From positions 41,509,652 through 41,573,651 of the forward strand of contig JASWHV010000012.1 in assembly GCA_030760725.1 (NCBI GenBank): a stretch of 64,000 nucleotides of DNA, given 5' to 3'. Both the position numbers and the translations under genes were made by a program. A model generated the notes under the pieces. That model was not told the DNA's origin. It made no database searches and worked only from the letters and a program-made list of their open reading frames with translations. The stretch comes from Neostapfia colusana (taxonomy: Eukaryota; Streptophyta; Magnoliopsida; Poales; Poaceae). Positions 9,015-20,201 of the stretch are shown here, one piece after another. How positions within the stretch are numbered: the stretch's first letter is position 1; each line of letters opens with the position of its first letter.

Positions 9015-12000
9015 TCACACCCCCATTCGCTAAATTATTCAGAAGCTCAATCTTAGAATAAAAGGGCGTAAATATCAATTTGAAAATCAGAAATGGATGG
9101 AGTTCAAATTCAGATTTATTGTAAAGTATTTGACATATCAAGCCTTATGAAGAAACCCAAATTATTTCCACTAAAGTGTAACCTAACAAATATTTTTTGT
9201 ATTCCCCATCATGAAAGAGAAATTTGGTGATTTTCCCAAGATTTTATAGAGAAGTTTACAACACATAAAAATCTGGCAAAGTTTCAAAACCACCTGTTTT
9301 GCCAGATTTTTAGTTCAATTCTACTGAGAAGTTTAAGAAGTCACAATAACAAAAGTTGTTCAAAATGACCTTATCTAGGCTCATAAAAAATTTTGTAATT
9401 TTTGAGAAGCACAACTTCGGTTATTGGAGAAATATAGAAGCAGTGTAGAAAGAATTTTGTAAATAGAGAAATGGAAATCAAGCTTGACCCACCTGTAAAC
9501 CTGGCTGGCGTGAGTAGCTGGCTGTTCAGCTTCCCCTCTTTAAAACCTGTCCCTAAGAGCAGTGAGGAGAACACTCCCTTCTTCCTTCTTGCCTCACCTG
9601 AGCTCTCTCCTCCACCTTGCTCTGTTCAGCACCTAAAAAGACCCGGCAACTCACCATTGCTCCCCTAATCCAAACTTTTCTTGTAAATCTAAGTTGGTGG
9701 TAAGCTTCCTCTTCAAAAATGTTTCCTCTCTACGTTTCCCCTGGTTTCCCCACTGTTTTCTCCCTTCTCATGGCTGTTCTTGCTGATAAGAGGTTGAAGA
9801 CGTTGCTGTTCTTGTGATTTGTCCTCTGGAAATGTGTTTTTATGCATCATATTTCACATGCAAGTTGTAAAATCAATAGTAGATGGAATATTGCTCTTAA
9901 AAATACGAAATAAAGTCTGCTAGAACACTAATCACCAGATCTATTCATGTAAACATATGTTCTTCATACATTTCACTTATTATTTCAGATCCAGTGGCAT
10001 TGAGCTCTTGCATGTTGATTCTAGCCACTGCATGTGATGTGTATGACATTGTTGCAGCTCAGGTCATGTGTAAAAATTACAAGATATGAATTTTCTAATG
10101 ATTTGCATGATTAAAATTATAATAAATGAAGTAAGGGTCCTAAAATGGTAAATCTTTTTCTGAGACTCTCCTTATGTTTCACATGAATCATGGAGACTGC
10201 TGCATGCTGTTGGTATTTCATGTATATGGAATTACCACCTTAATCCTTTTTATATGAGCCGAAACTTGTTGTTTTTACCATGCAAGTTGTATGAATGATA
10301 AAATGATGAAACTTGTGCTAAAACTCTTGCTTATGGTTATTTAATGTGCCTGCAAAGTTTCAGCCTTATCCATGGAGCATAAACACCCTTTCCATATTTA
10401 TCTTGCTTATGTTAATCAAAGTTGCAGAAATTATAATTAATTAGAGCTGAAACCAAGGTGGGACCATAGCCAAACATCAACTTTTAATATCCATTGTCAA
10501 GTAAAAATGACCTCTGGTCTAGCAAGGCCTTGGAAAAATTCGAGCTTCACACAATTGTACGAATGCACCCGATTTGCCCGATTTCGGACAGAGCGACAAT
10601 GTTTTGTTAATAACCTGAGCTAGGAATGTCCAAAATTAGTAGTTCCTTTTGCATTTTCTTCATGATTTTATGGTCTATCATTCTGCAAAGTTTCATACAA
10701 GCTTCACTATGCATCGCATCATAGCACTAATTCTCATACGATGCATATTTCTTTGTTTAGCGAACGAACCATTGGAGAGTGACGCGGGTGCAACTTGGGA
10801 GAACGGTTGTGTGAGCACTAATCTTGTAGAGTATTCTCCAGAGATTGAAGGCAAGCATCTATGCATCTTAAACCTATTATTTTTTATACAAATGATGAAT
10901 GAACTTAGTATTATTGTCTATGCTTTCTCGGGCACTAGGTGCAGGATATGGTGACTCTTGATTATATCCAATCCTTGTTGAGTTATGTCATGGGAAAGAT
11001 TGAGTTGGTTTTTAATTTGCAAAGTGTCATGCTTAGCCCTGCTTAGACTGGTAGAAGTCGAATTGGTGGCAAGGTCACCAACATTTGCGAGTTAGGAATT
11101 AATGTACTTGGACATGGGATACAATAAGAAAAATGATGAACTTGTGGACTGAGAGGGACTAGGATGTAGCCCCTCTTGGTCAGTTAAAGACCGTGCTCTG
11201 TTCTCGTTGTCCTAAGCACTTTCTGTTCTAACCACATGCTGGAAATAATGGTATGGCTAGCTGAATATCTCACTTTGTGCTGGTGTTTGGGCCATGACTT
11301 TATTACTTGTTTGACACGCACGATTGAGTAATGGTCTGCAGGACCATAGTACTCCTTGTGGTGAAGATTGTCCAACCTCTCAGGAACGGGTGTGAGAAAG
11401 GTTGACATGAGTACCCCCTTGTGTGGCTGGCCGGTCGCATAAGTTGTATGGTCCTCGAGTCGTGTGGGTACATTGGGACTCCCCTGCAGGGTGTAAAATC
11501 GGTTTGAATCGCCGTGATCTCGGTCAAAATCAAGCTTAGTATTCATTGAGCTTCATCGTAGTGATTGAAACATCATGATCCATGGAAATGTGAGTGTATG
11601 GCTGCTGTACGAAATGTGTGTTGTTTCACACATGATTACAAATGTTTAATTGCTGCAGTAGCTAGGTATATATATGTGAGTCGCCCATGGTCTTTTACTT
11701 TATGCTTATATGCTTATCACATTAATTGTCACAGCTTTCGCAAATTATGTCTGGACTATGCATTACCCCATTGCCACTTCCATATTTATACTCCTTGGAG
11801 TCGGGCTATATATACCATATGTGTAAGTCTTGCGAGTATCTTCGTACTCATGTTTGTTATGTTGAAGTTTTGCAGGTGAGCGCCCTATGGTGTTTGGTTG
11901 TTTCTACCCTGCCGAGTCCGGCAATGGGGAGGATTAACTTACTGATTGTCACTTCGAGTCTCCAGCGGTGTTGTGGGCAGGCACCGCTGGGCTTTTTTGT

Positions 12001-12363
12001 TGTTTTAAAATGCCAATTTTCTCTGCGCAAAACTAGTGTGTTTTGCTGTCTCCAATCTGAACCTGTTGCCTTTGGAAGCTTCGGAAACTTCAATTCAACA
12101 TTGCTCATTGGTTTTGTATAAATTTCAGAAACTTATCACCACTTGTATGCAAACTTCAATCCTGTAATATTCTGAATTTGTGGTTTATTTGTGTGCTTGT
12201 GATGTGTGCAATGTTGCGGACTTATAGGCTGTGATCCTGGGATGATTAAGAGCATATCGGGGGACTACCAGAGTTGGATTTTTGTTGGTCGCATTTGTAG
12301 CTCGTGTGCAGTTGATGGACAGCGAGCTAATGTGTCTAACATTCATTCAACTTGGACGGTTCC
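9015..12363 (+). mobile_element. LTR-X: long LTR-like block (Tekay-like layout), no internal domains
   Basis: The first ~500 bp are AT-rich. A TTTAAA element at ~9538 precedes a C/T-rich leader-like stretch with a GTAAGC donor near 9701. Downstream it shares architecture, though little raw identity, with the RE-5, Tek-B and Tek-A LTRs: an exon-like segment ending at AAG|GCAAGC (10850), a middle block with CCTGCAGG.TGTAAA..CG (~11483), a TTTTGCAG acceptor (11875), and an end-like GTGATGTGTGC...CTGTGATCCTGG at ~12200-12240. The start GTCACACCCCC at ~9014 is tentative. The right side is interrupted at 12364 by Tat-2. Confidence 0.45.
10761..11937 (+). CDS. Putative spliced acidic ORF in LTR-X (exons 10761-10850 and 11876-11937)
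   Basis: A TTTGTTTAG acceptor at 10760 is followed by 90 bp open in the frame beginning after two bases (NEPLESDAGATWENG...), ending GAAG before GCAAGC. The 1025-bp intron would end at TTTTGCAG (11875). Joining across it keeps the frame and gives ...GNGED before TAA at 11935-11937. Exon length (a multiple of 3), entry phase, exit phase and donor type match the copies in Tek-B, RE-5 and Tek-A. No ATG is visible in these two exons, so the start must lie in an upstream exon. Function is unknown and expression is unproven. Confidence 0.35.
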
Positions 12364-12496
12364 TGTCGGTACCCGCAGGACCGGGTACCCCCACGTGTAA
12401 GAGCAAAAGAAGACATACGCCAGCACGTATGTAAAAGACAAAGACCCAGCCTGCAGGCTGGCCCCAACCGTCTGTCAGGGTGAACTCATGAGAAGG

Positions 12497-12940
12497 CGCG
12501 TGCCCTAGGCCTCGGGTCCGACCACCTGCTAAGTAGGGCTCCGAGGCTGCCACGTGTCTTCAGGCTCTGAGCCTGACTACCGGCCGAGGGTGGCTCTAGA
12601 TCCGCCACGTGTCCAATGGTGCTAGGCCCGATCTTTGACCAGGGAGGGCTCCGGTGCTGCCACGTGTCTGGAACCTCCAAGCCACGCCCCATGGCGGAGA
12701 GAGCTCCAGAGGTGCCACGTGTCCTACTGCTCTGGGCCCGACTTCCAGCATGGGAGGGCTCCGGTGCTGCCACATGGGCAACGACTCCAGGTGTACCTTC
12801 CCGCAATGGAGGGCTCCGGAGGTGCCACGTGTACTATTCCTCCGGCCCGGCCTCCAGCATGGGAGGGCTCCGGTGCTGCCACGTGTCCAACGACCCCGGA
12901 CCCATCGCTACTCCGCAAGACAGCTCCGGTGGAGACGCGT
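12497..12940 (+). promoter_or_regulatory. Tandem 55-bp array of G-box / ABRE-like CACGTG sites in the Tat-2 LTR
   Basis: CACGTG or one-base variants occur at 12497 (CGCGTG), 12551, 12606, 12661, 12716, 12771 (CACATG), 12826, 12880 and 12935 (ACGCGT): a step of 54 or 55 bp throughout. Each lies in a GCCACGTGTC context, and units alternate between a CTCCGGTGCTGCC and a CTCCRGAGGTGCC type, giving a ~110-bp higher-order period. GCCACGTGTC fits the plant G-box/ABRE consensus bound by bZIP or bHLH factors. The array lies ~0.4-0.9 kb upstream of the TATA box. Confidence 0.75.
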
Positions 12941-13374
12941 GTCCCGAGGGCCAGCTGCCCGGACGCCGCACCGAGTAGCAACAGGCAGATGGCAAGGAGT
13001 AAAGAGGAAGGTACGCTGTCAGGCCATGCATTCAAGGTTCACGCCTTCCCTAGAAGCATGGCTCACGGCGCACGTCCCCGTCCTCTGCCTGTCCGCCGTG
13101 ACGGTGAAAGACAGGGCGGCGAGGTGTGATGGCACAGCAGTTCCACCCAACGGCGCGGAGCCACTCAGTAGTGCGAGGAGACGCGGTGACAAGACGGGTG
13201 CTTCATCATCACCTGCTACCCGGTCAGAGGCGTCTGACGGGACAGGCGGCGCGCCTTAACTCCACCGACAGTGACAATGCGTATAGCTATAAGTGCCGAA
13301 CTCATGTATAGGGCATAGATAGCCGTCGGGCCACCTGTCGGGCCCGGGCCACATTGTAACTGCCCCGGCCTTGG

Positions 13375-13385
13375 GCTATAAATGG
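13375..13385 (+). promoter_or_regulatory. TATA box of Tat-2 5' LTR
   Basis: GCTATAAATGG lies ~270 bp before the LTR end, downstream of the G-box array. Position and match to the plant TATA consensus make it the likely LTR promoter. Confidence 0.65.
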
Positions 13386-13653
13386 ATCGGGGAAGCCACC
13401 GTAGAAAGGGTTCGTAAGTTCGCAACCCAACCAACACTCCCTCTCACACACTCTCGCTCACCCGCAAGCAATACAACAAGCACTCCCGTGGACATAGGGT
13501 ATTACGCCCCGGCGGATCGAACCACATAAATCCTCGTGTTCATCCTCACCATCGTGCTCTGACCTTCGAGATCCACTAGCCCCTCCAAAAAAAGAACCTC
13601 CGCGGGCTGCTTCCGAACAGACTGGGGGAAGTGTTGTAGCGAACACTTCAACA

Positions 13654-13667
13654 TTTGGTGCGCCGAG
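13654..13667 (+). promoter_or_regulatory. Primer-binding site of Tat-2 (tentative)
   Basis: TTTGGTGCGCCGAG follows the LTR end ...TTCAACA directly. Tat-lineage elements commonly have a TGGCGC-type primer site here. The tRNA partner was not identified. Confidence 0.5.
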
Positions 13668-14165
13668 AAGGGGGCTTTTGGTTCTTGAAGCTGTTCATGA
13701 AGCCCACAATGCTGAACATCCAATCTGTCGAAGGTTCTTCCCGCCCCTCGTGACGCCAGCGGCAATGGGAGCAGGAGGTGTCCTCTGGTCCCAAAGCAGG
13801 ACCGTCTGCGCCGGCGCCAGTCCCTACGGCGACAGTGCCCGTTGCCTCCTAGCAGCCTTCAGTTGCGACGGCGTCGCAAGCACTGACCGAAGCCAGCCCG
13901 GAGAGCACAGCTCACGTGCTCCTTCACAACCCTCTGAGCGCGGGAGCTTCCCCATCTGCTGCTGAGCAGTGGCGCAACTACGTTGATTACCTGGTCGTTC
14001 CGCGCTCAACTCACCATGCCACCGGAGACAGCGGCTAGAAATGGTGCAGTTGTCGCCTCGTACCCTAACAAGGGATTACAGGACGACGACAACCCACTCG
14101 ACGGCGACGTCTAGGCTCCCCACTGTGATATCCTAGCTCCCGGCTCAATAGGATTGATAGAGTAC

Positions 14166-14290
14166 TCATACCACCAAGGTATACCTTCTTTTCTGGAAGC
14201 CCATCTGCAAAGGACTCCGAGGTTAAGCGTGCTTGGCCCGGAGGAATTTGGGGATGGGTGACCAATCGGGAAGTTTTCCCGAGTGCGCAC
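14166..14290 (+). repeat. 5S rRNA-like segment in Cassandra left LTR
   Basis: CATACCA near 14167, GACTCCGAGGTTAAGCG (14213-14229) and GGATGGGTGACCAATCGGG (14252-14270) follow the order of plant 5S rRNA, including box A and box C. Mismatches and surrounding LTR sequence show it is not a functional 5S gene. Confidence 0.85.
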
Positions 14291-14666
14291 GAGTGAGGAC
14301 AAAGTGTGCAGAAAAGACGAGTGGTGGTATGTGGGGACAGTCTATGATCCTAGGGAGCTGTCACAAATGGTATCAGAGCCGACCCTCGCAGTTTCACGGG
14401 TGCGTACGGGCCAGTGACAAGGATACAGTAGCGTACGGGTAAGGGACGCAGGTACGTATGCATGACGTGTGGGTCCTCTGTGTGGGACACGGTATGGTAC
14501 GTATGCTACTAACCGGACATACGGTATGCGTATGCCAGTACTGAACGTACGGACGTGGCTAAGAGTGGACGTTCCTGTCTTGGCATTGACCGACGAGGAC
14601 GTCGGTCTTCTAAGGGGGTGGATTGTGTGATATCCTAGCTCCCGGCTTAATAGGATTGATAGAGTA

Positions 14667-14792
14667 CTCATACCACCAAGGTATACCTTCTGTTCTGGAA
14701 GCCCACCTGCAAAGGACTCCGGGGTTAAGCGTGCTTGGCTCGGAGGAATTTGGGGATGGGTGACCGACCGGGAAGTTTTCCCGGGTGCGCAG
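14667..14792 (+). repeat. 5S rRNA-like segment in Cassandra right LTR
   Basis: This is the second LTR copy of the same 5S-derived segment, with GGTTAAGCGTGCTTGG and GGGATGGGTGACC. It differs from the left copy at only a few positions, in keeping with a fairly recent insertion relative to the host Tat-2. Confidence 0.8.
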
Positions 14793-14872
14793 AGTGAGGA
14801 TAAAGTGTGCAGAAAAGACGAGTGGTGGTATGTGGGGACAGTCTATGATCCTAGAGAGCTGTCACACCCACC

Positions 14873-15959
14873 ATGGATCTCATAGCCGAGCTGGGCCACC
14901 GCCGCCGTCAGAAAGAAGATGACAGTGTCAACATCGAGCGACAGCGCGATTGGCGCCGTAGTCTCGAGGAGTATGGTACCCCGGGTACCATGCGCCCCAT
15001 CTACGCTGGCTAGAACCCCATCTCCCCAGGCTCAGTGGGAGGTTGCATGGCTCTGGCTCCACACCTTCGTATGGTGGTGTGGCCGTGCAAGTTCCGGCCG
15101 CACCACCATGGCCATCATGGCCAACTACTTCGCTGTGGCCCTGACCAGATCAGCCCGTTCATGGCTCATGAACTTGCCCTAGGAGTCTATAAACTCTTGG
15201 GAAGAGTTGTGTCGTCAGTTCACGGCCAACTTCGGGAGTTCCTACACCCGACCGGGCTCGGAGGCTGACCTCCACGCCCGTCAACAGCAACTGGGAGAAT
15301 CGCTGTGCTCTTTCATCCAGCATTTCTCCCAGGCTAGGAACACCATCCCCCGCATCTCCAACGCCTCCGTCATTGTTGCCTTCCGACAGGGCGTCCACGA
15401 CATGAAGATGCTCAATAAGTTGGCCACTCATGACGTGCAAGATGTCTCCAAGCTCTTCAGCTTGGCAGACAAGTGTGTCGGGGCCGCGGAGGGCCGCAAC
15501 TGGCACACACCACTTGACAAGGGTAGTGAGTCTTCCAGGGAGGGTTCTGGCAGCAAGAAGAAGAAGACCGGTGGCAAGGACAAGCCGCTGGCTGGAGCCC
15601 ACGCTGCAGCAGCAGTAGCAGCTGCAGGGGCCAGGGGCCGCGCACCAACAAGTGCCCGTGACAGCCGTCCGGTAGCGACGACGGCGACTAGGTGCCCAAT
15701 CCACGACATCAAATGGCACAGCGCTAGCGAGTGCCGGGAGATCCAAAAGCTAGCGGAGCGCTTCCAAGAGCTCCGGCAGCAGCGCCAGGATGGTGCACCC
15801 TTCCGCCAGCAGGAGGGCAAGCAAAAGGTTGGCCCGGAGGTCAGCAACGACTAGGAGATGGAGTTCCAAGATGCCAAGCGGGCGTTGAAGGTCATCTATG
15901 ACCAAGGAGAGAGCTCCGACTCCAACCACAACAAGCGACGCAATACACTCCACGCCTAA
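14873..15959 (+). pseudogene. gag: Tat-type gag, internally deleted
   Basis: Gag-like protein is visible from MALAPHLRMVVWP.KFRPH (~15047) and again from MANYFAVALTRSARSWLMNLP (15119). The part expected between these motifs is missing, indicating an internal deletion and frameshift. After a TAG at 15182-15184 the frame shifts little and continues through SWEELCRQFTANFGS, RNTIPRISNASVIVAFRQG and LFSLADKC to TAG at 15852, then on to TAA 15957-15959. A CPIHDIKWHSASEC motif lies where a zinc-binding stretch is expected. The N-terminal region upstream was split by Cassandra. No pol follows. Confidence 0.75.
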
Positions 15960-18300
15960 CCAGGCATTCGCCCTTTCATCGTGCGACAAGGGCTCACCCG
16001 ACGTCCAGACATATGGTGAAGATTAAGCAGCTCAAGGTAGGGCTACCTGGTGCCTTCGCCAATGCTTTCTCGAGGAGGGGTGACAAGCCCTCCCCCAGCT
16101 GGGAGGGTCCCTCATGACCAGTACAAGCATGTTGCTCTAGGTGCGCCCGCCTGGCTTCACGGGATGGGTATATCTAGCTAGACCATAGGACATAGAACAC
16201 GTCTGTAAATTCTACCCTTAGCGTAGTGGTAGGATAGTTTTTCTTTTTCTCTTTCTTGTAAGGGTATCATAGAGTCTAGGAACAGTGCTTAGAATAGCTA
16301 AAGTCCCGGAAGGGTCCAACTACTCGTGTTATCCGGGATGGGTCGCTGCCTTCTTACACGGCATGTTGCCTCCTATTGCCCAAAGGAAGCCGGAAATAAG
16401 AAAAAATGTATCCTACACTGCACACTTTATTTATAGCTTGTGCTAGCTCATACATATCAACTGTAAACGACATGTACAGAGCCCATCCTATACGCTTGTC
16501 CAAAGTCCCGTGCCACTGGAAGGTCTCCTTGCCAAAAGGTTAACGCCCGCGGGAGGTCCAGGGTGTGTAGCCTGCTATGCCTGGTACCATACCTGTAGCG
16601 TGCACATCCTGCCTCCCCAGCGCAACAACTGAGTACTTGGGGGCCAGAAGCAGCACGTATACGGACAAGAGGAATAACAGGACCCCAGACATCGCCCCAA
16701 TACTCTTTACACATTTTCTCTCCATTCCGCTCCGGGCGTGTGGCCAGTCACTTTTTCCTACGTTCCACCGTGGCAGGAGCTGTGCTATCCTCCCGCATGC
16801 GGGTCTACTTGAGATACCTGTGATGTACCGGGGCCCGGTGGTTGTCTTATTGCTTGAGGGCCCTATGGCGTCGAGTGGTACTCCCTTGAAAGGCTTACGC
16901 CAGCAGGAGGTCCAGGGTGTGTAGCCTGCTTAGCTGGTCCTGTGCCCTAAGCATGCAAATCCTGCCTCTCCGGACTATTGCTCAGTACCGTGGAGCCGGA
17001 CGGCTCATTCCCCAGAGCATGGCTTCAACCATATCCTGGGCGATCCACATCGAATTACCCAATCCTCGTAGCTCGGCTGAGGACCATAAGCCATAATAAT
17101 GCTACAAAACAAGGGAAAGTGCCCAGAGAGCACGACTACTCCTTCTATTTGTCATGTCTGCAGGTCCGCACAGGTCCTTGGCGTCTCGGACCTCCCAAGG
17201 AACCTGATGTTGACGCCCTGCCTCATCCGGTGGATGCTGGACCTCTGCAGTAGCGAGCTGAATGCTCAGAGCACCAGCTATGACAAGCTGAAGACAAGAC
17301 CCGAACTCCCCTCGGGTCCTTGCGTCGACATGGACCCGGAAGGAGTGGTAGCCACACTACTAGAGCACCCCAGGTCCTTACGCTGCTAACGGCCCAGAGG
17401 AACAAGCTTGGGACATTGGCAAAGAGCTACCCACGTCAGCTAAGTCATTCTGGACCTTTGTGCTGTCCTGCCCTACTTTATGCACGTTTACATTTTTGCA
17501 GCTTTCCTTTCAAGCTTGCGCACACTTCTGCATATCTGTCGACACGTACATAGTTGTGTTTCTCTATCTCGCTCTTGGCCAATGTTATGCCATCCAGCTA
17601 CAAGGCGGAAACACCTGAGGCACCTGTGTTGTCTCCGGACCCCCTTGGTTACCTTCCTGCTCGGGTCTGGTGGTGCCAGAAGGACGCCTCTCCTCTTGGA
17701 GTGCCTCGCCAGCGGGAGGTACAGAGTGTGTAGCCTGCTTATCTTTGTCCTGGGCCCTAAGCATGCGCTCCCTGCCTCTTCAGTGCAGCATCTAAGTGCT
17801 AGGGGCCTGGATGGCCCACCATCCTTGGGAGAATGGTAACCAGGGTCCGGACACCTCTACACCGAATTGCCCAGGTCACGTAGATTAGTAGAGGACCATA
17901 AGCCATAATGGATCCATCGAACAGAGAAAATATAGCTACACGGCACGGTTACCACTTTCTTCTAGTGTCTGTGCAGGCCACAGGACTCCGGTCCGTGGGG
18001 CTGGGACCCCAGCTTTCCCAGGGGGCCACCCTCGGACCCCCAAAACTGGTGTATCCCGAAGGCTCCGGAGCTGGTGTCTTGCGCCTTTTTTCAGGTGATC
18101 CGAAACACTTGGGCACACCTGCCAGGTGGCCATCACGACTGGTCAAGCCAAGTGAGACGGGCGGACCCCTACAACTCGCAAGAAGGTAGCAAGTACACAT
18201 CTACAGCAAGCAACAAGGAAGCATCAACCAATTTTGCAAGTCATAGAGCCTCCGGTCCTTGAGGCATCAAGGACCAGGAGGCCTCGCGGAGGCTAAGGGT
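15960..18300 (+). repeat. Non-coding Tat-2 interior with tandemly duplicated ~0.8-kb units
   Basis: No gene is seen. A block AGG..CAG.GTGTGTAGCCTGCT followed by CC.TAAGCATGC...CCTGCCTC recurs near 16546, 16905 and 17709, and GAGGACCATAAGCCATAAT recurs at ~17081 and ~17892. The 804-811-bp offset between the last two copies of each marks a degenerate tandem duplication; the first copy is a shorter partial unit. Confidence 0.6.
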
Positions 18301-19664
18301 GGTTCTGCCTACTGGACCCTGCACCGAGTGGCAGATGGATGGAAGACCAATAGAAGGATTTTTCATTCATCAACACAAAAATACAAGACAAGACAATGAA
18401 AGACTTGAAACAAAGACACTTTCATTGATAACGGAGTTCTGGCATACAAAAGGGGATACAAGACAACTAAGGAATTCAGCAGATACAAGTCAAGTAGTCT
18501 TCTGCTCCGTGGCCTGCTTGGTTGGCCATCGAACTGATCTCTGCGCAGTGAGACGGTCACCTGCTATTAGACCGAGGATGGCAGCAATGCACGCTGGACC
18601 GAGGTAACAGTGACATCCAGTGTCGTGTGGGCAAATCACCATCTATGGCAGATTTTGTTGTCTACCACAGTACCTAGAGGAAGGCTTGATCACTCTAGAC
18701 TCCAGCATCCCTTCTTGACACTGGCGTAGGGGTTCACTGCGAGTCGAGGACCCTATCCCCGATGGCCTCCCCGAACGCCGGCACACCATCAGGATGGCTT
18801 GTGCTTCTATCCAAGGCCGTCAAGGAGAGGGATGCACTAGAGAACCTCACTGAAGGCTGCATACATGCGAACATCTCGCAGAAGTGGATGAAAAAGGCTA
18901 CTAGTGAGGAAGCATCTGGTGGGTGAGAGTGCCTGGAAGAAGAGACTTCCAGCGTGCAAGAGGAGAACAACGGACACATGGTGAGGAGCAGTGCCATCCT
19001 ACACCACAAGACCTCCTTTTATACCCAACCACGGCCTCTAGCAGGGTAGCAGGCGCGGCGATTGGGTCACCACCACTGCACGCCGCGGGGTATTCGCCTC
19101 CCCCAACGATGGGCTGGATCCAGGTCCACCCGTCAGTCATTGGTGGTCGGGAGGATAACCCCTAGGGAATGTCAGGCGGTTTCCGAGGAGAGCGGTGCGA
19201 CCGACTCATCGGTTGCCGCAGTAAATGACCCGAGGTAAACCCTCGAGCATGCCACCTTAGCACTCACCAATGATAGGTAGGGCCTAGGTCCACCAGTCAG
19301 GCACTAGGTGGACAGGCGAGTAAAACTCAGGAACATCCGGTGGTTCCCTATGAAAGAAACGCAGTCCTCCTGCGGTTCACGGGCATTCGCAGTAATTGCC
19401 CCGAGGCAACCCCTCGACTGCTTCGCCGTGACCGGTCAAATCGGGAGTGGACACGACGACGCGTTGCTGCATTGACTGAGTGGCCCACTACGCCGAAGAC
19501 AAGTAGCCTCTTTGTCTCCCAGGTACAGCCACTTGTCCACTATGCAAAAATCTCGCCGACACTTCGATTCCCAAATCGCAGGTTCAAAACCACCACGCGT
19601 GGTTTTGGACGGAGGCCCCATCCACAAGAGCCTTCGTCTCTGTCCAGATGGGCCCGGGGGCCAC
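18301..19664 (+). other. Non-coding 3' interior of Tat-2; no gene recognised
   Basis: Short open frames on both strands are not recognisable and lack conserved motifs. The stretch ends in a G/C-rich purine run (GGGCCCGGGGG, 19650-19660) that serves as the likely polypurine tract before the 3' LTR. Some Tat elements carry an antisense ORF here; I cannot support one. Confidence 0.4.
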
Positions 19665-20201
19665 TGTCGGTACCCGCAGGACCGGATACCCCCGTGTGTA
19701 ACAGTAAAAGAAGACATACGCCAGCACGTATGTAGAAGACAGAGACTCAGCCTGCATGCTGGGGCCAATCGCCTGTTAGGGAGCACTCATGAGAAGGCAC
19801 GTGCCCTCGGCCTCGGGTCTGGCCACCTGCTAAGGAGGGCTCCGAGGCTGCCACGTGTCTTTAGGCTCTGAGTCTGACTACCGGCCGAGCGTGGCTCTGG
19901 AGCCGCCATGTGTCTAGTGGTGCCTGGCCCGATCTTCCACCAAGGAGGGCTCCGGTGCTGCCACGTGCCTGGAACCTCCAAGCCATGCCCCATGCTGGAG
20001 AGAGCTCCGGAGGTGCCACGTGTCCTATGGATCCGGGCCTGACCTCCAGCATGGGAGGGCTCCGGTGCTGCCATGTGGACAACGACTCCAGGTGTAACTT
20101 CCTGTCAAGGAGGGCTCCAGAGGTGCCACGTGTCCTATGGCTCCGGGCCCGACCTCCAGCATGGGAGGGCTCCGGTGCTTCCACGTGTCCAACAACTCTG
20201 G
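19665..20201 (+). repeat. 3' LTR of Tat-2, truncated, with second G-box array
   Basis: It begins TGTCGGTACCCGCAGGACCGG like the 5' LTR and keeps only the first ~537 bp. The 55-bp array is present: CACGTG or CATGTG at 19798, 19852, 19907, 19962, 20017, 20072, 20127 and 20182, again 54-55 bp apart. It is cut at 20201 by a TGTAAAGG LTR start. Confidence 0.8.

Larger units (their letters stand above)
12364..13653 (+). repeat. 5' LTR of Tat-2
   Basis: About 1290 bp, from TGTCGGTACC to ...CTTCAACA, followed by a TTTGGTGCGCCGAG primer-site-like sequence. It contains the 55-bp G-box array (12497-12940) and a TATA box (GCTATAAATGG, 13375-13385). A proline-codon-rich open frame across the array is a by-product of the repeat. 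Confidence 0.8.
14124..14866 (+). mobile_element. Cassandra-type TRIM element, complete, with 5S-derived LTRs
   Basis: A 743-bp element has two near-identical LTRs (14124-14365 and 14626-14866) that begin TGTGATATCC and end GCTGTCACA. It is flanked by a perfect CCCAC duplication (14119-14123 and 14867-14871). A primer site TGGTATCAGAGCC lies at 14368-14380 and a G-rich tract precedes the second LTR. Each LTR contains sequence resembling plant 5S rRNA, including GGTTAAGCGTGCTTGG and GGATGGGTGACC, the region of the internal pol III promoter. These features define Cassandra, a non-autonomous family without coding capacity. It interrupts the Tat-2 gag region. Confidence 0.95.
12364..20201 (+). 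mobile_element. Tat-2: gag-only (non-autonomous) Tat-type gypsy element, 3' LTR truncated
   Basis: The two copies of TGTCGGTACCCGCAGGACCG at 12364 and 19665 define the LTR starts. The interior holds only a Tat-type gag and long non-coding repeats; no protease, RT or integrase is seen, so mobilisation would need proteins from another element. A purine/G-rich tract precedes 19665. The left flank GTTCC (12359-12363) is the candidate target duplication. The right end is lost because family-T LTR sequence begins at 20202. LTR copies differ at many sites, suggesting an old insertion. Confidence 0.8.

Noticed and set aside
12537..12940. CRISPR-like array (regular repeats)
   Set aside because: Whole 55-bp units repeat, including the 'spacers', the array is within an LTR, and the genome is plant; it is a tandem repeat of promoter motifs.
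12654..13259. 201-codon proline-rich ORF
   Set aside because: It is produced by the 55-bp repeat whose length is not a multiple of 3, in a GC-rich LTR with open frames on both strands.
14166..14290. 5S rRNA gene
   Set aside because: The 5S-like sequence is diverged and lies within two flanking LTRs with primer site and target duplication, so it is part of a Cassandra element, not an rRNA gene.
18734..19009. Antisense ORF of the kind reported in some Tat elements
   Set aside because: Only 91 codons, low conservation signal visible, and no motif I recognise.
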